DNA of 64,000 nt from Pedobacter faecalis (GCF_030182585.1 NZ_JARXOW010000001.1:124001-188000), one strand, 5' to 3'. Counted from the stretch's first letter, positions 9,411 to 17,685 are shown. A program made the numbers and translations. The notes: generated by a model from the sequence alone, not told the origin.

Positions 9411-9599
9411 CAATTGATATAGTAAGGATATGTCAAGTATAGTTCAACCATATATTGATTATCCAGTTATTATCTATTTATATTCTAAAGAATATCGACT
9501 TATTGATAAGGATACCCAGAGGATGTACAAGCATATTTCTATCAGGTAGGGTGAGGTCTGCAAGATGGCATAAATTTAGTGCGAATTCTTAAAAAGCAT

Positions 9600-9770
9600 A
9601 TGAAAAACATTGTATACGTTATAGCCCTCTCAGCAACTATGTTGGCCAGTTCGTGTTATAGTTGCCGAACCGCAGGAAACAGTGGAAAGGTGCCTCCTGG
9701 GCAAGCAAAGAAAGGAACAGGATCTAAGTCGGCGAAGCCATTCGCTCCCGGCCAGCAAAAGAGAAACTAG
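9600..9770 (+). CDS. Small lipoprotein with PPGQAKK / FAPGQQK motif
   Basis: A 56-residue product beginning at the ATG of 9600, with a hydrophobic signal segment ending in the lipobox-like LASSC. The mature part holds VPPGQAKKGTGSKSAKPFA followed by PGQQKRN, a basic Pro/Gly/Gln pattern I recognise from very short Bacteroidota proteins sometimes labelled quinol oxidase subunit 4, a name with little visible basis. An in-frame GTG at 9579 would add seven residues ahead of the signal segment and is less likely. Function unknown; probably anchored to a membrane and facing the periplasm. Confidence 0.75.
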   Translation: MKNIVYVIALSATMLASSCYSCRTAGNSGKVPPGQAKKGTGSKSAKPFAPGQQKRN

Positions 9771-9951
9771 GAGTGATAGATAAACCATGTCTACTGATTT
9801 GCCTGTGGCATTGTGGATTAAATTTCATGTCTTGCTGACACCATCATGTGCGGACTGAAGCACAATAGCGACTGGTCCTGGGTGCCGGTGACCTTGTATC
9901 AGCGATTCTGTAATAAAATCCGTAGATTAGGGTTAACACAAACACGGAAGT

Positions 9952-11283
9952 ATGAAACCACTTATGATTTGCCTTGGAGGGCTGGCATTTGTCGCCACTT
10001 TTTTTGACGATTTGCCTTTAGTAGTGACAAAGCCTCCGGTAACGGCAATAGCAACCAACGATTTTTTAAACAGTATTGGCGCTAATTCAGCGATAGCCAG
10101 CCGAGGCGAGCGGTTGGCAAAAACCGTTGAGATCTTAAGGTATACAGGGATACGGTGGATCCGTTCAGGGTATGAAGGTGATGTGAAGATAGAAGACTAT
10201 CTGAGTCTGCACAAGCAAGCTGGTACAATGTTCAGTTACGGTCTTATGAGCGGCGGAAATGATATTCCGCGGCTGTTAAACGACGGTAAAAAGCTTGCTG
10301 CAGCCGGGGCGCTGCTGGCCTTTGAGGGTGCCAATGAACCCAATAACTGGGGCATTACCTATAAGGGTGAAAAGGGCGGCAGTACGCTTAGCTGGCTGCC
10401 GGTAGCCAAGTTACAGCGCGACCTTTATGCTGAAGTCAAAAAGGATCCCGACCTGAAAGGCTACCCGGTGTGGAGCATCAGCGAAAACGGGGCGCAGACC
10501 GACAATGTGGGTCTCCAGTACCTGCAGATTCCTGAAGGCGCAGGTACGACGATGCCCGAAGGCACCATATATGCCGACTTCGCCAATTCTCACAATTATA
10601 CGATCCATTCCTCCAACCCGAGGCTTGCCGACAATCAGGCTTGGAATGCCGCTGATCCAAGTCATTTGTGCCCGGTTGACGGCTTGTATGGTAATTACGG
10701 CAACACTTGGGCTAAAAAATTTAAAGGCTATTCAGAAGAGCAGCTCATGCGGATGCCCAGGGTAACCACGGAAACGGGCACCACCCTAAGCGAGTATGTA
10801 ACGGAGGAGCAGCAAGCCAGATTATTTTTGAACCTGTATCTGGCACAGTTTGCCCGCGGCTGGTCGTATACTGCGCTGTATTTACTGCGCGACCGCTCCG
10901 ATGAGGCTGGCAATCAGAGCTTCGGCTTTTACAAGCCGGATTATACGCCGCGGAGGGCGGCACTTTATATGCATAATTTCACGACGATTCTGGCCGATAA
11001 ACCCGTGTCAAGAAAAACATCGTCGTTAACTTATTCAATCGCTGATCAGCCAAACACCGTTCACGATCTGTTATTGCAGAACAGCAATGGAAAGTTCCAA
11101 CTTGTGGTTTGGGGGGAGCGTGTGAGCGGCAGCGATGAGGTAACCGTGAGTTTGGGAAACAAGGTGCGCTCTATTCAAGTGTATGATCCTACGCTTGGGA
11201 TTAATCCAACGCAAACGCTGAGGAACACGAGGTCGATAAAGCTGGCGCTTTCAGATCACCCGTTGATTTTGGAAATTGGTTGA
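9952..11283 (+). CDS. Secreted glycosidase-like protein (clan GH-A type TIM barrel)
   Basis: 443 residues with a short hydrophobic N-terminus. The pattern AFEGANEPNNWG near residue 124 contains the N-E-P acid/base signature of clan A (beta/alpha)8 glycosidases, and VTTETGTTLSE near 270 supplies a glutamate where the nucleophile is expected. RYTGIRWIRSG near 65 also resembles early barrel strands of GH39/GH5-type enzymes. The C-terminal 80 residues look like a small beta domain (FQLVVWGERV, EVTVSLGN), common in such hydrolases. Exact family and substrate are not assignable here. It stands alone, 9 bp before an upstream ATG of the AraC gene. Confidence 0.7.
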   Translation: MKPLMICLGGLAFVATFFDDLPLVVTKPPVTAIATNDFLNSIGANSAIASRGERLAKTVEILRYTGIRWIRSGYEGDVKIEDYLSLHKQAGTMFSYGLMSGGNDIPRLLNDGKKLAAAGALLAFEGANEPNNWGITYKGEKGGSTLSWLPVAKLQRDLYAEVKKDPDLKGYPVWSISENGAQTDNVGLQYLQIPEGAGTTMPEGTIYADFANSHNYTIHSSNPRLADNQAWNAADPSHLCPVDGLYGNYGNTWAKKFKGYSEEQLMRMPRVTTETGTTLSEYVTEEQQARLFLNLYLAQFARGWSYTALYLLRDRSDEAGNQSFGFYKPDYTPRRAALYMHNFTTILADKPVSRKTSSLTYSIADQPNTVHDLLLQNSNGKFQLVVWGERVSGSDEVTVSLGNKVRSIQVYDPTLGINPTQTLRNTRSIKLALSDHPLILEIG

Positions 11284-11334
11284 GGTAGCGGCATGCGAGG
11301 AAAAGCATTTTCAAATTGGTATCTTAATCACAAG

Positions 11335-11721
11335 ATGACTTATTATCAAACAGAGTTTATACGGATCCGGCAATTGGTTTATCCGAACCAACAGCAGCTG
11401 GATGGGGTGATTGGGTTGAAGCGATTTATGGACAGCAACTTTGATCAGGACCTGAATTTAGATGCGCTGGCTGAGGCCGGGTTTGTCAGTAAGTTTCATT
11501 TGCTTCGGTTATTTAAAAGATATTATGGGCAAACGCCGATGCAGTATTTGACCGGTATAAGGATTGAGCGAGCGAAAGAGCTTTTAAAGTCGGGTATGCC
11601 GGTTACCCAGACCTGTTTTGCGGTGGGCTTTGAAAGCCCTGCGTCTTTTTCTACCCTGTTTAAAAGGCGGGTCGGACAAACTCCTCTTGCCTATCAAAAA
11701 AGCAATTTTCGAAAAGTTTAG
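11335..11721 (+). CDS. AraC-family transcriptional regulator, DNA-binding domain only
   Basis: 128 residues from the ATG at 11335; an in-frame ATG at 11293 would add 14 residues of unremarkable sequence. The protein is almost only the two-helix-turn-helix AraC domain: DLNLDALAEAGFVSKFHLLRLFKR, cut here as DLNLDALAEAGF then SKFHLLRLFKRYYG, followed by GQTPMQYLTGIRIERAKELL and SPASFSTLFKRRVGQTPL. There is no obvious sensor domain, so it may act constitutively or with a partner. It precedes a VOC-fold gene by about 40 bp, a pairing that suggests a shared transcript. Confidence 0.88.
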   Translation: MTYYQTEFIRIRQLVYPNQQQLDGVIGLKRFMDSNFDQDLNLDALAEAGFVSKFHLLRLFKRYYGQTPMQYLTGIRIERAKELLKSGMPVTQTCFAVGFESPASFSTLFKRRVGQTPLAYQKSNFRKV

Positions 11722-11761
11722 TCCGCCAGGATTGCTCAGCTTTGCTTTAAATTAAACAGTT

Positions 11762-12157
11762 ATGAGAATACAAATCATTAGTGTACCGGTATTGAACCAG
11801 GCGGAGGCCTTAGCCTTTTACACGGAAAAGTTAGGGTTTATTAAAAAGGTTGACCTGCCATTGGGCGGGGTAAACAGGTGGCTTACAGTGGTGAGCGCTG
11901 AGCAGCAGGATGGTCCTGAAATTCTGCTGGAGCCTGCGCCGCTACACTTCGAGCCTGCTAAAGTTTATCAAAGAGCCCTGTTGGACGCCGGGATTCCCTA
12001 TACGCAGTTCAACGTGGAGGACGTGCAGTTGGAGTTTGAGCGTTTAAGTGGTCTTGGCGTGGAATTTAGTGTGCAACCGACAGTAATGGGCACCGTAAAA
12101 ATTGCGGTGTTTAACGATACCTGCGGAAACAATATCCAGCTTGTGCAGATGTTGTAG
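11762..12157 (+). CDS. VOC-family (glyoxalase/bleomycin-resistance fold) protein
   Basis: 131 residues with the VOC pattern: VPVLNQAEALAFYTEKLGF at the N-terminus, a central EILLEPAP strand, and a C-terminal half with GTVKIAVFNDTCGNNIQLVQ. E near residue 58 and Q near 127 sit at places where metal ligands occur in this fold. Members include glyoxalases, dioxygenases and antibiotic-binding proteins; substrate cannot be told. It lies just downstream of the AraC regulator. The stop codon is immediately followed by a two-copy 11-bp repeat. Confidence 0.85.
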   Translation: MRIQIISVPVLNQAEALAFYTEKLGFIKKVDLPLGGVNRWLTVVSAEQQDGPEILLEPAPLHFEPAKVYQRALLDAGIPYTQFNVEDVQLEFERLSGLGVEFSVQPTVMGTVKIAVFNDTCGNNIQLVQML

Positions 12158-12179
12158 GGTATGAGATGGGTATGAGATG
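12158..12179. repeat. Two perfect 11-bp direct repeats (GGTATGAGATG)
   Basis: GGTATGAGATG occurs at 12158-12168 and 12169-12179, starting at the base after the VOC stop codon. The following 200 bases up to the next gene hold no other feature that I can support. Confidence 0.85.
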
Positions 12180-12420
12180 GTTGATTAGTGGTAGCATGCT
12201 GGGTTGAATTTGAAAGGGGCAAACTCAATTGATCATCGGACGCACGCTCTCCACGTCACAAAAAGGTGGTGAATGGACACTATTCCTGGAGCAGGGACAT
12301 TTGGGGTGAATGACTAACTGTTTCAGGAATAGGCATATCGGCTTTTAAAATGTTTAACTTCGATTTTATTTCTGCAACCTAATCGTTTGATTGATCGTCA
12401 TGGTTAAAATCAATTTCTAT

Positions 12421-13962
12421 ATGAAACATCTACTCTTTTTTATATCACCACTTTTAGTGCTAGTTTTGTCTACAAGTATATGCGGGGCGCAAACATCCCT
12501 TGAAGGTATTGGATTACAAAATGGAGATTACGCAGTTGGTTACATGCATTACACTGTGGACGATTCTTCAAGAACATATAAAAGAACAGGCGATTGGAAC
12601 GACAAAAGTATATTCAGACCTATGGCCGTCAGTGTTTGGTACCCTGGCGTGATCGATCCGCGGGCAAGAATGGCAAATAACACGGTATTGAGCTATATGC
12701 GTGTCTTAACAAAGGAGGAAGAGTGGGAACATCTACCAGATGAACAGATACTAAACTGGTTTTACTATCCAAATACCTCCCGGAATAGGGGGCATCTGAA
12801 GGAAGCTGCGACGGCGTATAAGAATCTGAAACCTGAAAACGACACGTTTCCTGTCATCATCTATTCGCCAAGCTATCAGGCTGCATCGGTAGAGAACTTC
12901 GCTTTATGTGAATATCTGGCCAGCCATGGTTATATCGTGATATCATCACCAAGCCGTGGTGCTTCAAGCAGACCCATGGAAGGTGGAACGGTAAAGGATA
13001 TGGAGACGCACGCACGCGATGCAGAATTTCTTATAAAAGAAGCTATGAAAAATAGCAATGCTGACAAGCGTGGCATTGCCTTAATGGGGTTTAGCTTTGG
13101 GGGCTTATCTAACAGTTTAGTTAAGATGCGCAACGGAATCATCAAAGCCGTGGTGAGTTTGGACGGAAGTGAGCGATACCAATTTCAGACTTTGTCAAAG
13201 TCAAGCTACTTCGACCCTAACAAGATCGACGTGCCTTATATGCACTTATCGCAGAAGGAAATTCCTGATGATGTGTTGGCTGCTGAGAAAATAGATCCTA
13301 CGTTAAACACAGAGTTCGCGCTTTATGATTCCTTGCGGTATAGCAGTGCTTATAAGCTGAGATTTACAAACATGACTCATGCATATTTCAGTACCCTGGG
13401 CGTGTTGTTTCAGGACAGGGACACGCGACAGGATAAGAGTGATGTTGAAATCATGGAGTCATACCGACTTGCATGCCTCTATACGCTGAACTTCCTCAAT
13501 GCTCACTTAAAAGGCGACATAGGTGGTGTAACCTTTATCTCGAACGAGCCTGAACGCAATGGAATCAGGCCAGGGTTGATCTTAAAAGAATCAAAAGAAG
13601 CGGCTTCACGACCGTTTAAATTTGAAGATTTTAACAATCTGGCAGCTGAACGCAAGTACGATGGCCTGGACGTCTTATACCTTGACCTGAAAAAAAAGCA
13701 TAAGGACTGGCAAATAAATGAGGGCAATTTGAATAACCTTGCTCTCCAAATGCTCTTTAACAGGGAAACTTCACAAAATAGCATTAAAGTCCTCTTATTT
13801 GCGGTAAAGCAGTTTCCTCAGTCTGCAAATCTCTATGATAGTCTTGCCGAGGCCTATTTATTCGTAGGCGACAAAAATTTGGCAGTGAAGAACTTCAAGA
13901 AGTCTTTAAGCTTAGATAAAAGTAATGAGAACGCTATTCATCGGCTGAAGCAATTGAAGTAA
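12421..13962 (+). CDS. Secreted alpha/beta hydrolase with C-terminal TPR repeats
   Basis: About 513 residues from the ATG at 12421, which directly opens a signal peptide (MKHLLFFISPLLVLVL ... GAQT); in-frame TTG 12391 and ATG 12400 would put polar residues in front. The hydrolase core has VIIYSPSYQA and the nucleophile elbow GFSFGG, a GxSxG Ser, and MTHAYFS supplies a likely catalytic His, resembling PAF-acetylhydrolase/dienelactone-hydrolase-like esterases. The last 70 residues form TPR-like helices (ANLYDSLAEAYLFVGD, KNFKKSLSLDKSNENAI). Base composition looks more AT-rich than the neighbours, which may indicate recent acquisition. Substrate unknown. Probably monocistronic. Confidence 0.8.
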   Translation: MKHLLFFISPLLVLVLSTSICGAQTSLEGIGLQNGDYAVGYMHYTVDDSSRTYKRTGDWNDKSIFRPMAVSVWYPGVIDPRARMANNTVLSYMRVLTKEEEWEHLPDEQILNWFYYPNTSRNRGHLKEAATAYKNLKPENDTFPVIIYSPSYQAASVENFALCEYLASHGYIVISSPSRGASSRPMEGGTVKDMETHARDAEFLIKEAMKNSNADKRGIALMGFSFGGLSNSLVKMRNGIIKAVVSLDGSERYQFQTLSKSSYFDPNKIDVPYMHLSQKEIPDDVLAAEKIDPTLNTEFALYDSLRYSSAYKLRFTNMTHAYFSTLGVLFQDRDTRQDKSDVEIMESYRLACLYTLNFLNAHLKGDIGGVTFISNEPERNGIRPGLILKESKEAASRPFKFEDFNNLAAERKYDGLDVLYLDLKKKHKDWQINEGNLNNLALQMLFNRETSQNSIKVLLFAVKQFPQSANLYDSLAEAYLFVGDKNLAVKNFKKSLSLDKSNENAIHRLKQLK

Positions 13963-14066
13963 GGTCATTTTCATATACCCATGCTTTCCTAAAATATTCA
14001 ATGTGGCTAGTTTTTTTATCTCGGCATTTAACTTATGCTGTGATGTGAAACTTCATATTTTAAAAA

Positions 14067-14099
14067 GTCCCTTTTTTGTCCCCCGAATGTCCCTGCAAC
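14067..14099. repeat. Degenerate 11-bp-spaced GTCCC repeat
   Basis: GTCCC begins at 14067, 14078 and 14089, giving three units of exactly 11 bp whose last six bases differ (TTTTTT, CCGAAT, TGCAAC). The rest of the stretch from 13963 to the terminator at 14103 is AT-rich and holds no gene that I can see. Confidence 0.5.
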
Positions 14100-14102
14100 G
14101 AA

Positions 14103-14126
14103 AATAGGCCCTTGTAAGGGCCTATT
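14103..14126 (-). terminator. Rho-independent terminator after tRNA-Ser
   Basis: Read on the minus strand, AATAGGCCC (14126-14118) pairs with GGGCCTATT (14111-14103), with further CTT/AAG pairing inside, and is followed by TTTTCG. It sits 11 bp past the 3' end of the tRNA gene. Confidence 0.75.
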
Positions 14127-14136
14127 CGATGTTCAG

Positions 14137-14221
14137 CGGAGAGTGAGGGATTCGAACCCCCGGAGCTATTACACTCAACAGTTTTCAAGACTGCCGCAAT
14201 CGACCACTCTGCCAACTCTCC
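14137..14221 (-). tRNA. tRNA-Ser (anticodon UGA)
   Basis: The 85-nt minus-strand sequence folds as a type II tRNA: acceptor GGAGAGT pairs with ACTCTCC, discriminator G, and a T-loop GGTTCGAATCC. The anticodon stem GCAGT/ACTGT encloses the loop CTTGAAA, giving anticodon TGA (serine). A long variable arm fits tRNA-Ser. CCA is not encoded, as expected for this phylum. It has its own promoter and terminator. Confidence 0.96.
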
Positions 14222-14225
14222 GGCG

Positions 14226-14256
14226 CAAAAGTACAAATACGACTTGATTCTGCAAA
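14226..14256 (-). promoter_or_regulatory. Promoter of tRNA-Ser
   Basis: On the minus strand TTTG (14256-14253) and TACTTTTG (14233-14226) are separated by exactly 19 bp, matching the Bacteroidota housekeeping promoter TTTG-N19-TAnnTTTG. The -7 box ends 4 bp before the mature tRNA 5' end, so initiation is expected at or very near the tRNA start. Confidence 0.8.
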
Positions 14257-14316
14257 CTGCTGGATGCTTTTTTTGAGGAAAATGAGGTAACGCCTTAAAA
14301 CTGAGAATGAAAAATT

Positions 14317-15309
14317 TTATTTCTTTTCAAGTTTCCCTTCTGCGGGTTCAGGTTTTTTGAATACGTTGAAATTCGGTTTAATGATTTTAACGCTGCGTTT
14401 AGACAGGTCTACGCTGGCATTTAACTCAAATCCGACGAGAAGGATCAGGGAGTTTAGGTACAACCAAATCATGATAACGATAAGTGTACCTATGGAACCG
14501 TAGACTTTATTGTACGAACCGAAGTTGTTGATGTAGAAAGAGAAGCCCCATATCGTAAAAAAGGCAAGGATGGTTGCCAGCCATGACCCTGCACTGAAGA
14601 ATTTCCATTTTTTGGCATGCGCGGGTCCGTAACGGTACAGAATGGAAATGGTAACGAAATACAGTATACCCAGCAAAGCCCAGCGCGTTAGCTGAATGGC
14701 GTAGGTGGTCAACGTGTCTTTGAGGTTTAAGGTGTTATCAATGTAGTTGAGCGCTATTTCCCCAACGGTCATGGCAACGATGCATACAATTACAGAAAAG
14801 GCGATCACAAGCGTTAAAACGATGGCTATAAGTCTTTGCCTAATCCAGCTCCTGGTTTCTATAATCAACGACGACTTGTTGAAGGCCATCATGAGGTTAT
14901 GAACGCCATTTGTTGCAAAGAAAAGCGAGAGAAGAAAACCGAAAGACAAGAGTCCGCTGTTCTGCTGGTTCACGATCTCGTCGAGCGTGGTCTTGAAAGC
15001 CGCATAGGCCTCTTCTGGCAGCACCAGAATGATCAGGTTCATGAGTTGCTCCTGGAAGCCGATTCTTTTTGGAATGAAGGGAATGAGGGTAAAAAGGAAG
15101 ATGATGGCCGGGAAGATGGCCAGCATGAAGTTATAGGCCAGGCTAGAGGCTTTGTTGACCAGCGAGTCTTTTCCAATTTCCTTGAAGAAGAACGTGGCTA
15201 CGGTGTATAGGGGTAGGGGACTAAAGCCGGGCAGTACGCAAACTTTTGTCCAGTCGATAAACATCGCATAAAATTTAATACGCAGCAGCTGTTTATGTAC
15301 CCATTCCAT
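14317..15309 (-). CDS. YihY/BrkB-family inner-membrane protein
   Basis: 330 residues with five to six membrane segments. KASSLAYNFMLAIFPAIIFLF and the C-terminal YKVYGSIGTLIVIMIWLYLN are signatures of the YihY/virulence factor BrkB family (once misnamed RNase BN). Function is poorly known; some members are proposed transporters or envelope factors. It is the last gene of a tight leftward operon after a thioesterase (8 bp gap), MltG and a PASTA protein. The C-terminus is a charged cytoplasmic tail. Confidence 0.88.
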   Translation of the reverse strand: MEWVHKQLLRIKFYAMFIDWTKVCVLPGFSPLPLYTVATFFFKEIGKDSLVNKASSLAYNFMLAIFPAIIFLFTLIPFIPKRIGFQEQLMNLIILVLPEEAYAAFKTTLDEIVNQQNSGLLSFGFLLSLFFATNGVHNLMMAFNKSSLIIETRSWIRQRLIAIVLTLVIAFSVIVCIVAMTVGEIALNYIDNTLNLKDTLTTYAIQLTRWALLGILYFVTISILYRYGPAHAKKWKFFSAGSWLATILAFFTIWGFSFYINNFGSYNKVYGSIGTLIVIMIWLYLNSLILLVGFELNASVDLSKRSVKIIKPNFNVFKKPEPAEGKLEKK

Positions 15310-15317
15310 GTTGCTGG

Positions 15318-15725
15318 TTACTTATAGTGTGGACGCATCTTTTCCATGAAGTTTTCAGGCGGCATACAGGGCTTGTTCTTTTCCATATCAACAAAAACCA
15401 ATGTGGTATGACCGATGTGTATCAGTTCCTCACTTTCATTAAACAGTTCGTACTTGAAACGAATGCGAACCCCTGGAAGTTCTTCTACGGTGGTGACAAT
15501 AGTGATTTCCTGATCGTAACGGGCTGGCTTGATGTATTTGCAGTTCATTTCCAGCACGGGCATCATCACGCCTTCACGCTCCATCGAGGCGTAGTCCATT
15601 CCCAGGCTCCTCAGCATTTCCACTCGTGCTACTTCGTAAAACTCGGCGTAGTTGCCATAGTATACGTAGCCCATCTGATCTGTTTCGCCGTATCTAACCC
15701 TGATCTTCGTGCTGTGCTGATACAT
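15318..15725 (-). CDS. YbgC-like acyl-CoA thioesterase (hot-dog fold)
   Basis: 135 residues. RYGETDQMGYVYYGNYAEF near residue 10 is the YbgC/4HBT active-site loop with its catalytic Asp and the following VYxGNY, and YEVARVEMLRSLGMDY is the long hot-dog helix. It would hydrolyse acyl-CoA or acyl-ACP thioesters in the cytoplasm. It lies 7 bp after mltG and 8 bp before the YihY gene, so it is embedded in an envelope operon; in Proteobacteria YbgC sits with the Tol-Pal genes, also an envelope context. Confidence 0.88.
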   Translation of the reverse strand: MYQHSTKIRVRYGETDQMGYVYYGNYAEFYEVARVEMLRSLGMDYASMEREGVMMPVLEMNCKYIKPARYDQEITIVTTVEELPGVRIRFKYELFNESEELIHIGHTTLVFVDMEKNKPCMPPENFMEKMRPHYK

Positions 15726-15732
15726 CGGTTTG

Positions 15733-16791
15733 TTATTTATAAATATTACGTTTGTTCAGCGCTTCCCGATATTTCCTGGCGTTACGCTCATGTTCCTGAA
15801 CTGTTACCGCAAAGTTGTGATAACCGGAAAAATCTTCCTTGGCGCACATATAGATGTAATTGTTGTCGTCTTTATTGAGCACGGCGTCTATTGCGGCTAT
15901 GCTCGGCATCATGATAGGCCCCGGGGGCAGGCCAGCGTATCTATAGGTGTTGTACCTCGACTCTACTTTCAGCAAAGCATTGGTTACGCGCTTTACAGTG
16001 AAATCATCATTGGCAAAGATTACCGTTGGGTCGGCCTGAAGGAGTATGCCCTTGTTCAGCCGGTTGAGGTATAAGCCTGCTATGATTGGCATTTCCTTGT
16101 CGTACAAAGCTTCTGCATCCACGATTGAGGCGAGAATGGAAACCTCAATTGGCGTAAGGTTCAGCGCCGCAGCTTTCTGCTTACGTTCATTGTTCCAGAA
16201 CTTCTCGTATTCTTTGTGCATGCGCTCGAAAAATTCAGTCGCCGATGTATTCCAGTACATCTCATAGGTATTTGGAATAAACATCGCATAGCTGTTGTCT
16301 TTATTGAAGCCGTACTTTTCTATTAGTGCAGCCGAGTCTAACAGTTGTATAAAAGCTGCGGAATCTGGCTCAAGCTTTCTTGAAAGCGCACCGGCAAGGT
16401 TCTCTTTTTTTCGGAAACCCTGGATTTTCAGCATCACCGGGTCCTGGTTTCCTGCTTTCAGCTTATTGATGATGATCCGGTTGTTTGCGCCTTTAGCCAG
16501 TTTATACCGTCCGGGTTTTAATGCCTGGGCTAGATCCATTTTTCCCGCCGCCTCCTTAAAGGTGCTTAGGTTTAGCAGCGCTTCGTTACGTTCCAGATCT
16601 TTGTACAGGTCGTCGATGTTAGAACCGGTGGGTACATACAGATATTCCTCTTCGCCGCTTACGTTCGGCGAAAAATATACGCGGTAAAACTGGAAGCCAA
16701 AATAGGCGACTAAGACCAATGCAATAAGTAACAGGCCGATAATTGCCCTGAACTTGGTATGGCTTTTTGCTTGTTTCTGATCGGAATTCAT
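15733..16791 (-). CDS. mltG: MltG endolytic murein transglycosylase
   Basis: 352 residues: one N-terminal membrane anchor (about 15-38), a LysM-like region, and the YceG/MltG catalytic domain. ASIVDAEA near 221 carries the catalytic glutamate (E227 by analogy with the second Glu of the E. coli IEKE motif), followed by IAGLYLNRL, LQADPTVIF and RYAGLPPGPI. MltG cuts nascent glycan strands at the inner membrane and is thought to set strand length. The gene follows the PASTA-domain gene by 27 bp and precedes a thioesterase by 7 bp. Confidence 0.94.
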   Translation of the reverse strand: MNSDQKQAKSHTKFRAIIGLLLIALVLVAYFGFQFYRVYFSPNVSGEEEYLYVPTGSNIDDLYKDLERNEALLNLSTFKEAAGKMDLAQALKPGRYKLAKGANNRIIINKLKAGNQDPVMLKIQGFRKKENLAGALSRKLEPDSAAFIQLLDSAALIEKYGFNKDNSYAMFIPNTYEMYWNTSATEFFERMHKEYEKFWNNERKQKAAALNLTPIEVSILASIVDAEALYDKEMPIIAGLYLNRLNKGILLQADPTVIFANDDFTVKRVTNALLKVESRYNTYRYAGLPPGPIMMPSIAAIDAVLNKDDNNYIYMCAKEDFSGYHNFAVTVQEHERNARKYREALNKRNIYK

Positions 16792-16818
16792 ATAGGTGAT
16801 GTAGTTCTTTAATTTAGG

Positions 16819-17601
16819 TTAAAACGGCTGTCTGGGCTGGTTGGACAGCGTAATGTTTACTGGTGTGCCAAGCTTTACTTTGGTTACCGAGTCGGTGAGC
16901 ATTGGGTCCTGACGAACAACCACTGCCGACGCGGAGTCTGTGATGTTGCCTTCGTAGGTAATTGTTCCTAAGGTGAGGCCTGCACCACCTTTTAGGGCAA
17001 AGAGCGCTTCGTCTTTGGTTAAGCCGAGTAGGGTCGGAATGTCAACTTCCTCGTTTCCTTTTCCGTCACCCAGAACAAAATCAATTTTCGATCCCTTTGG
17101 TAAGGTCTGGCCCACCGTTATCGACTGCCCGCCGAACTGGGCTTCGAGAACTACATCGCGACTTACATCGGGTTTGTAGGTGGTATCGCCAAGCTTAAGA
17201 CCGAAACTTTCGATAATGGCTTTGGCTTGCCTTAAAGATTTAAACACTACGTCGGGAAACTTCACGTTGGGCGCCGTATTCATACTCACCGTAAGGTATA
17301 TGGTGCGGTTGTCTTTTACAAAGGTATTGGGGTTGGGGTCCTGGTCGAGCACCGTTCCAGGGGGCATGTCCATTACATAAACGGAGTCCACTTCATAACG
17401 CAGTCCAAGTTGGTCCAGCTTATCGACCGCCTGAAGGAAGCTCAGCCCTTTTAACACGGGTACATTGAGTCCCTGACCATGTTTAGTATAGTACCGTAAA
17501 CTGAAAAATGCGATAAACAAGATGATAGCCACGGTTAGTACCGCTGCGATCAGGTTGTTCCGGAATGATTTTGTTTTAAGGTAGGATATGAATTTACTCA
17601 T
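16819..17601 (-). CDS. Membrane-anchored PASTA-domain protein
   Basis: 260 residues from the ATG at 17601 (MSKFISYLKTKSF). A longer frame reaching 17709 would run into the ddl start and its promoter, so it is rejected. One membrane segment (about 15-38) is followed by three PASTA units, seen as VPVLKGLSFLQAVDKLDQLGL, split here as VPVLKGLSFLQAVDKL, then FPDVVFKSLRQAKAIIESFGL and IPTLLGLTKDEALFALKGG. PASTA domains bind peptidoglycan or muropeptides. There is no kinase domain, so this is a PASTA-only anchor, first gene of an operon with mltG and divergent from ddl, which fits a cell-wall synthesis role. Confidence 0.9.
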   Translation of the reverse strand: MSKFISYLKTKSFRNNLIAAVLTVAIILFIAFFSLRYYTKHGQGLNVPVLKGLSFLQAVDKLDQLGLRYEVDSVYVMDMPPGTVLDQDPNPNTFVKDNRTIYLTVSMNTAPNVKFPDVVFKSLRQAKAIIESFGLKLGDTTYKPDVSRDVVLEAQFGGQSITVGQTLPKGSKIDFVLGDGKGNEEVDIPTLLGLTKDEALFALKGGAGLTLGTITYEGNITDSASAVVVRQDPMLTDSVTKVKLGTPVNITLSNQPRQPF

Positions 17602-17651
17602 GCTTCGGTTCCGAGATATGTGTGCCAAATTTAGCTTAAAATATTTTCTTA

Positions 17652-17685
17652 TTGGAATTAAAATAGCCGGAATTACATAAGTTTG
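17652..17685 (+). promoter_or_regulatory. Putative ddl promoter
   Basis: TTG at 17652-17654 and TAAGTTTG at 17678-17685 are separated by 23 bp; the -7 box fits the Bacteroidota consensus and the spacer is at the long end. The start codon follows 23 bp later. Confidence 0.45.

Noticed and set aside
9212..9451. A 79-codon minus-strand frame crossing the 11-bp repeat
   Set aside because: Its Tyr/Ile/Pro-rich translation comes directly from the repeat and it runs into the PRC-barrel gene.
14137..14221. A tRNA-borne attachment site with an integrated element
   Set aside because: I found no second copy of the tRNA 3' end and no integrase gene on either side.
15327..15878. A 183-codon plus-strand frame across the thioesterase and MltG genes
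   Set aside because: It is antisense to two well-supported genes and its translation has no family pattern.
16100..16130. Possible loss of the MltG catalytic residue, because the motif reads ASIVDAEA rather than having Glu directly after SIV
   Set aside because: By alignment with E. coli MltG the catalytic Glu is the second acidic position, which is Glu here; the enzyme looks intact.
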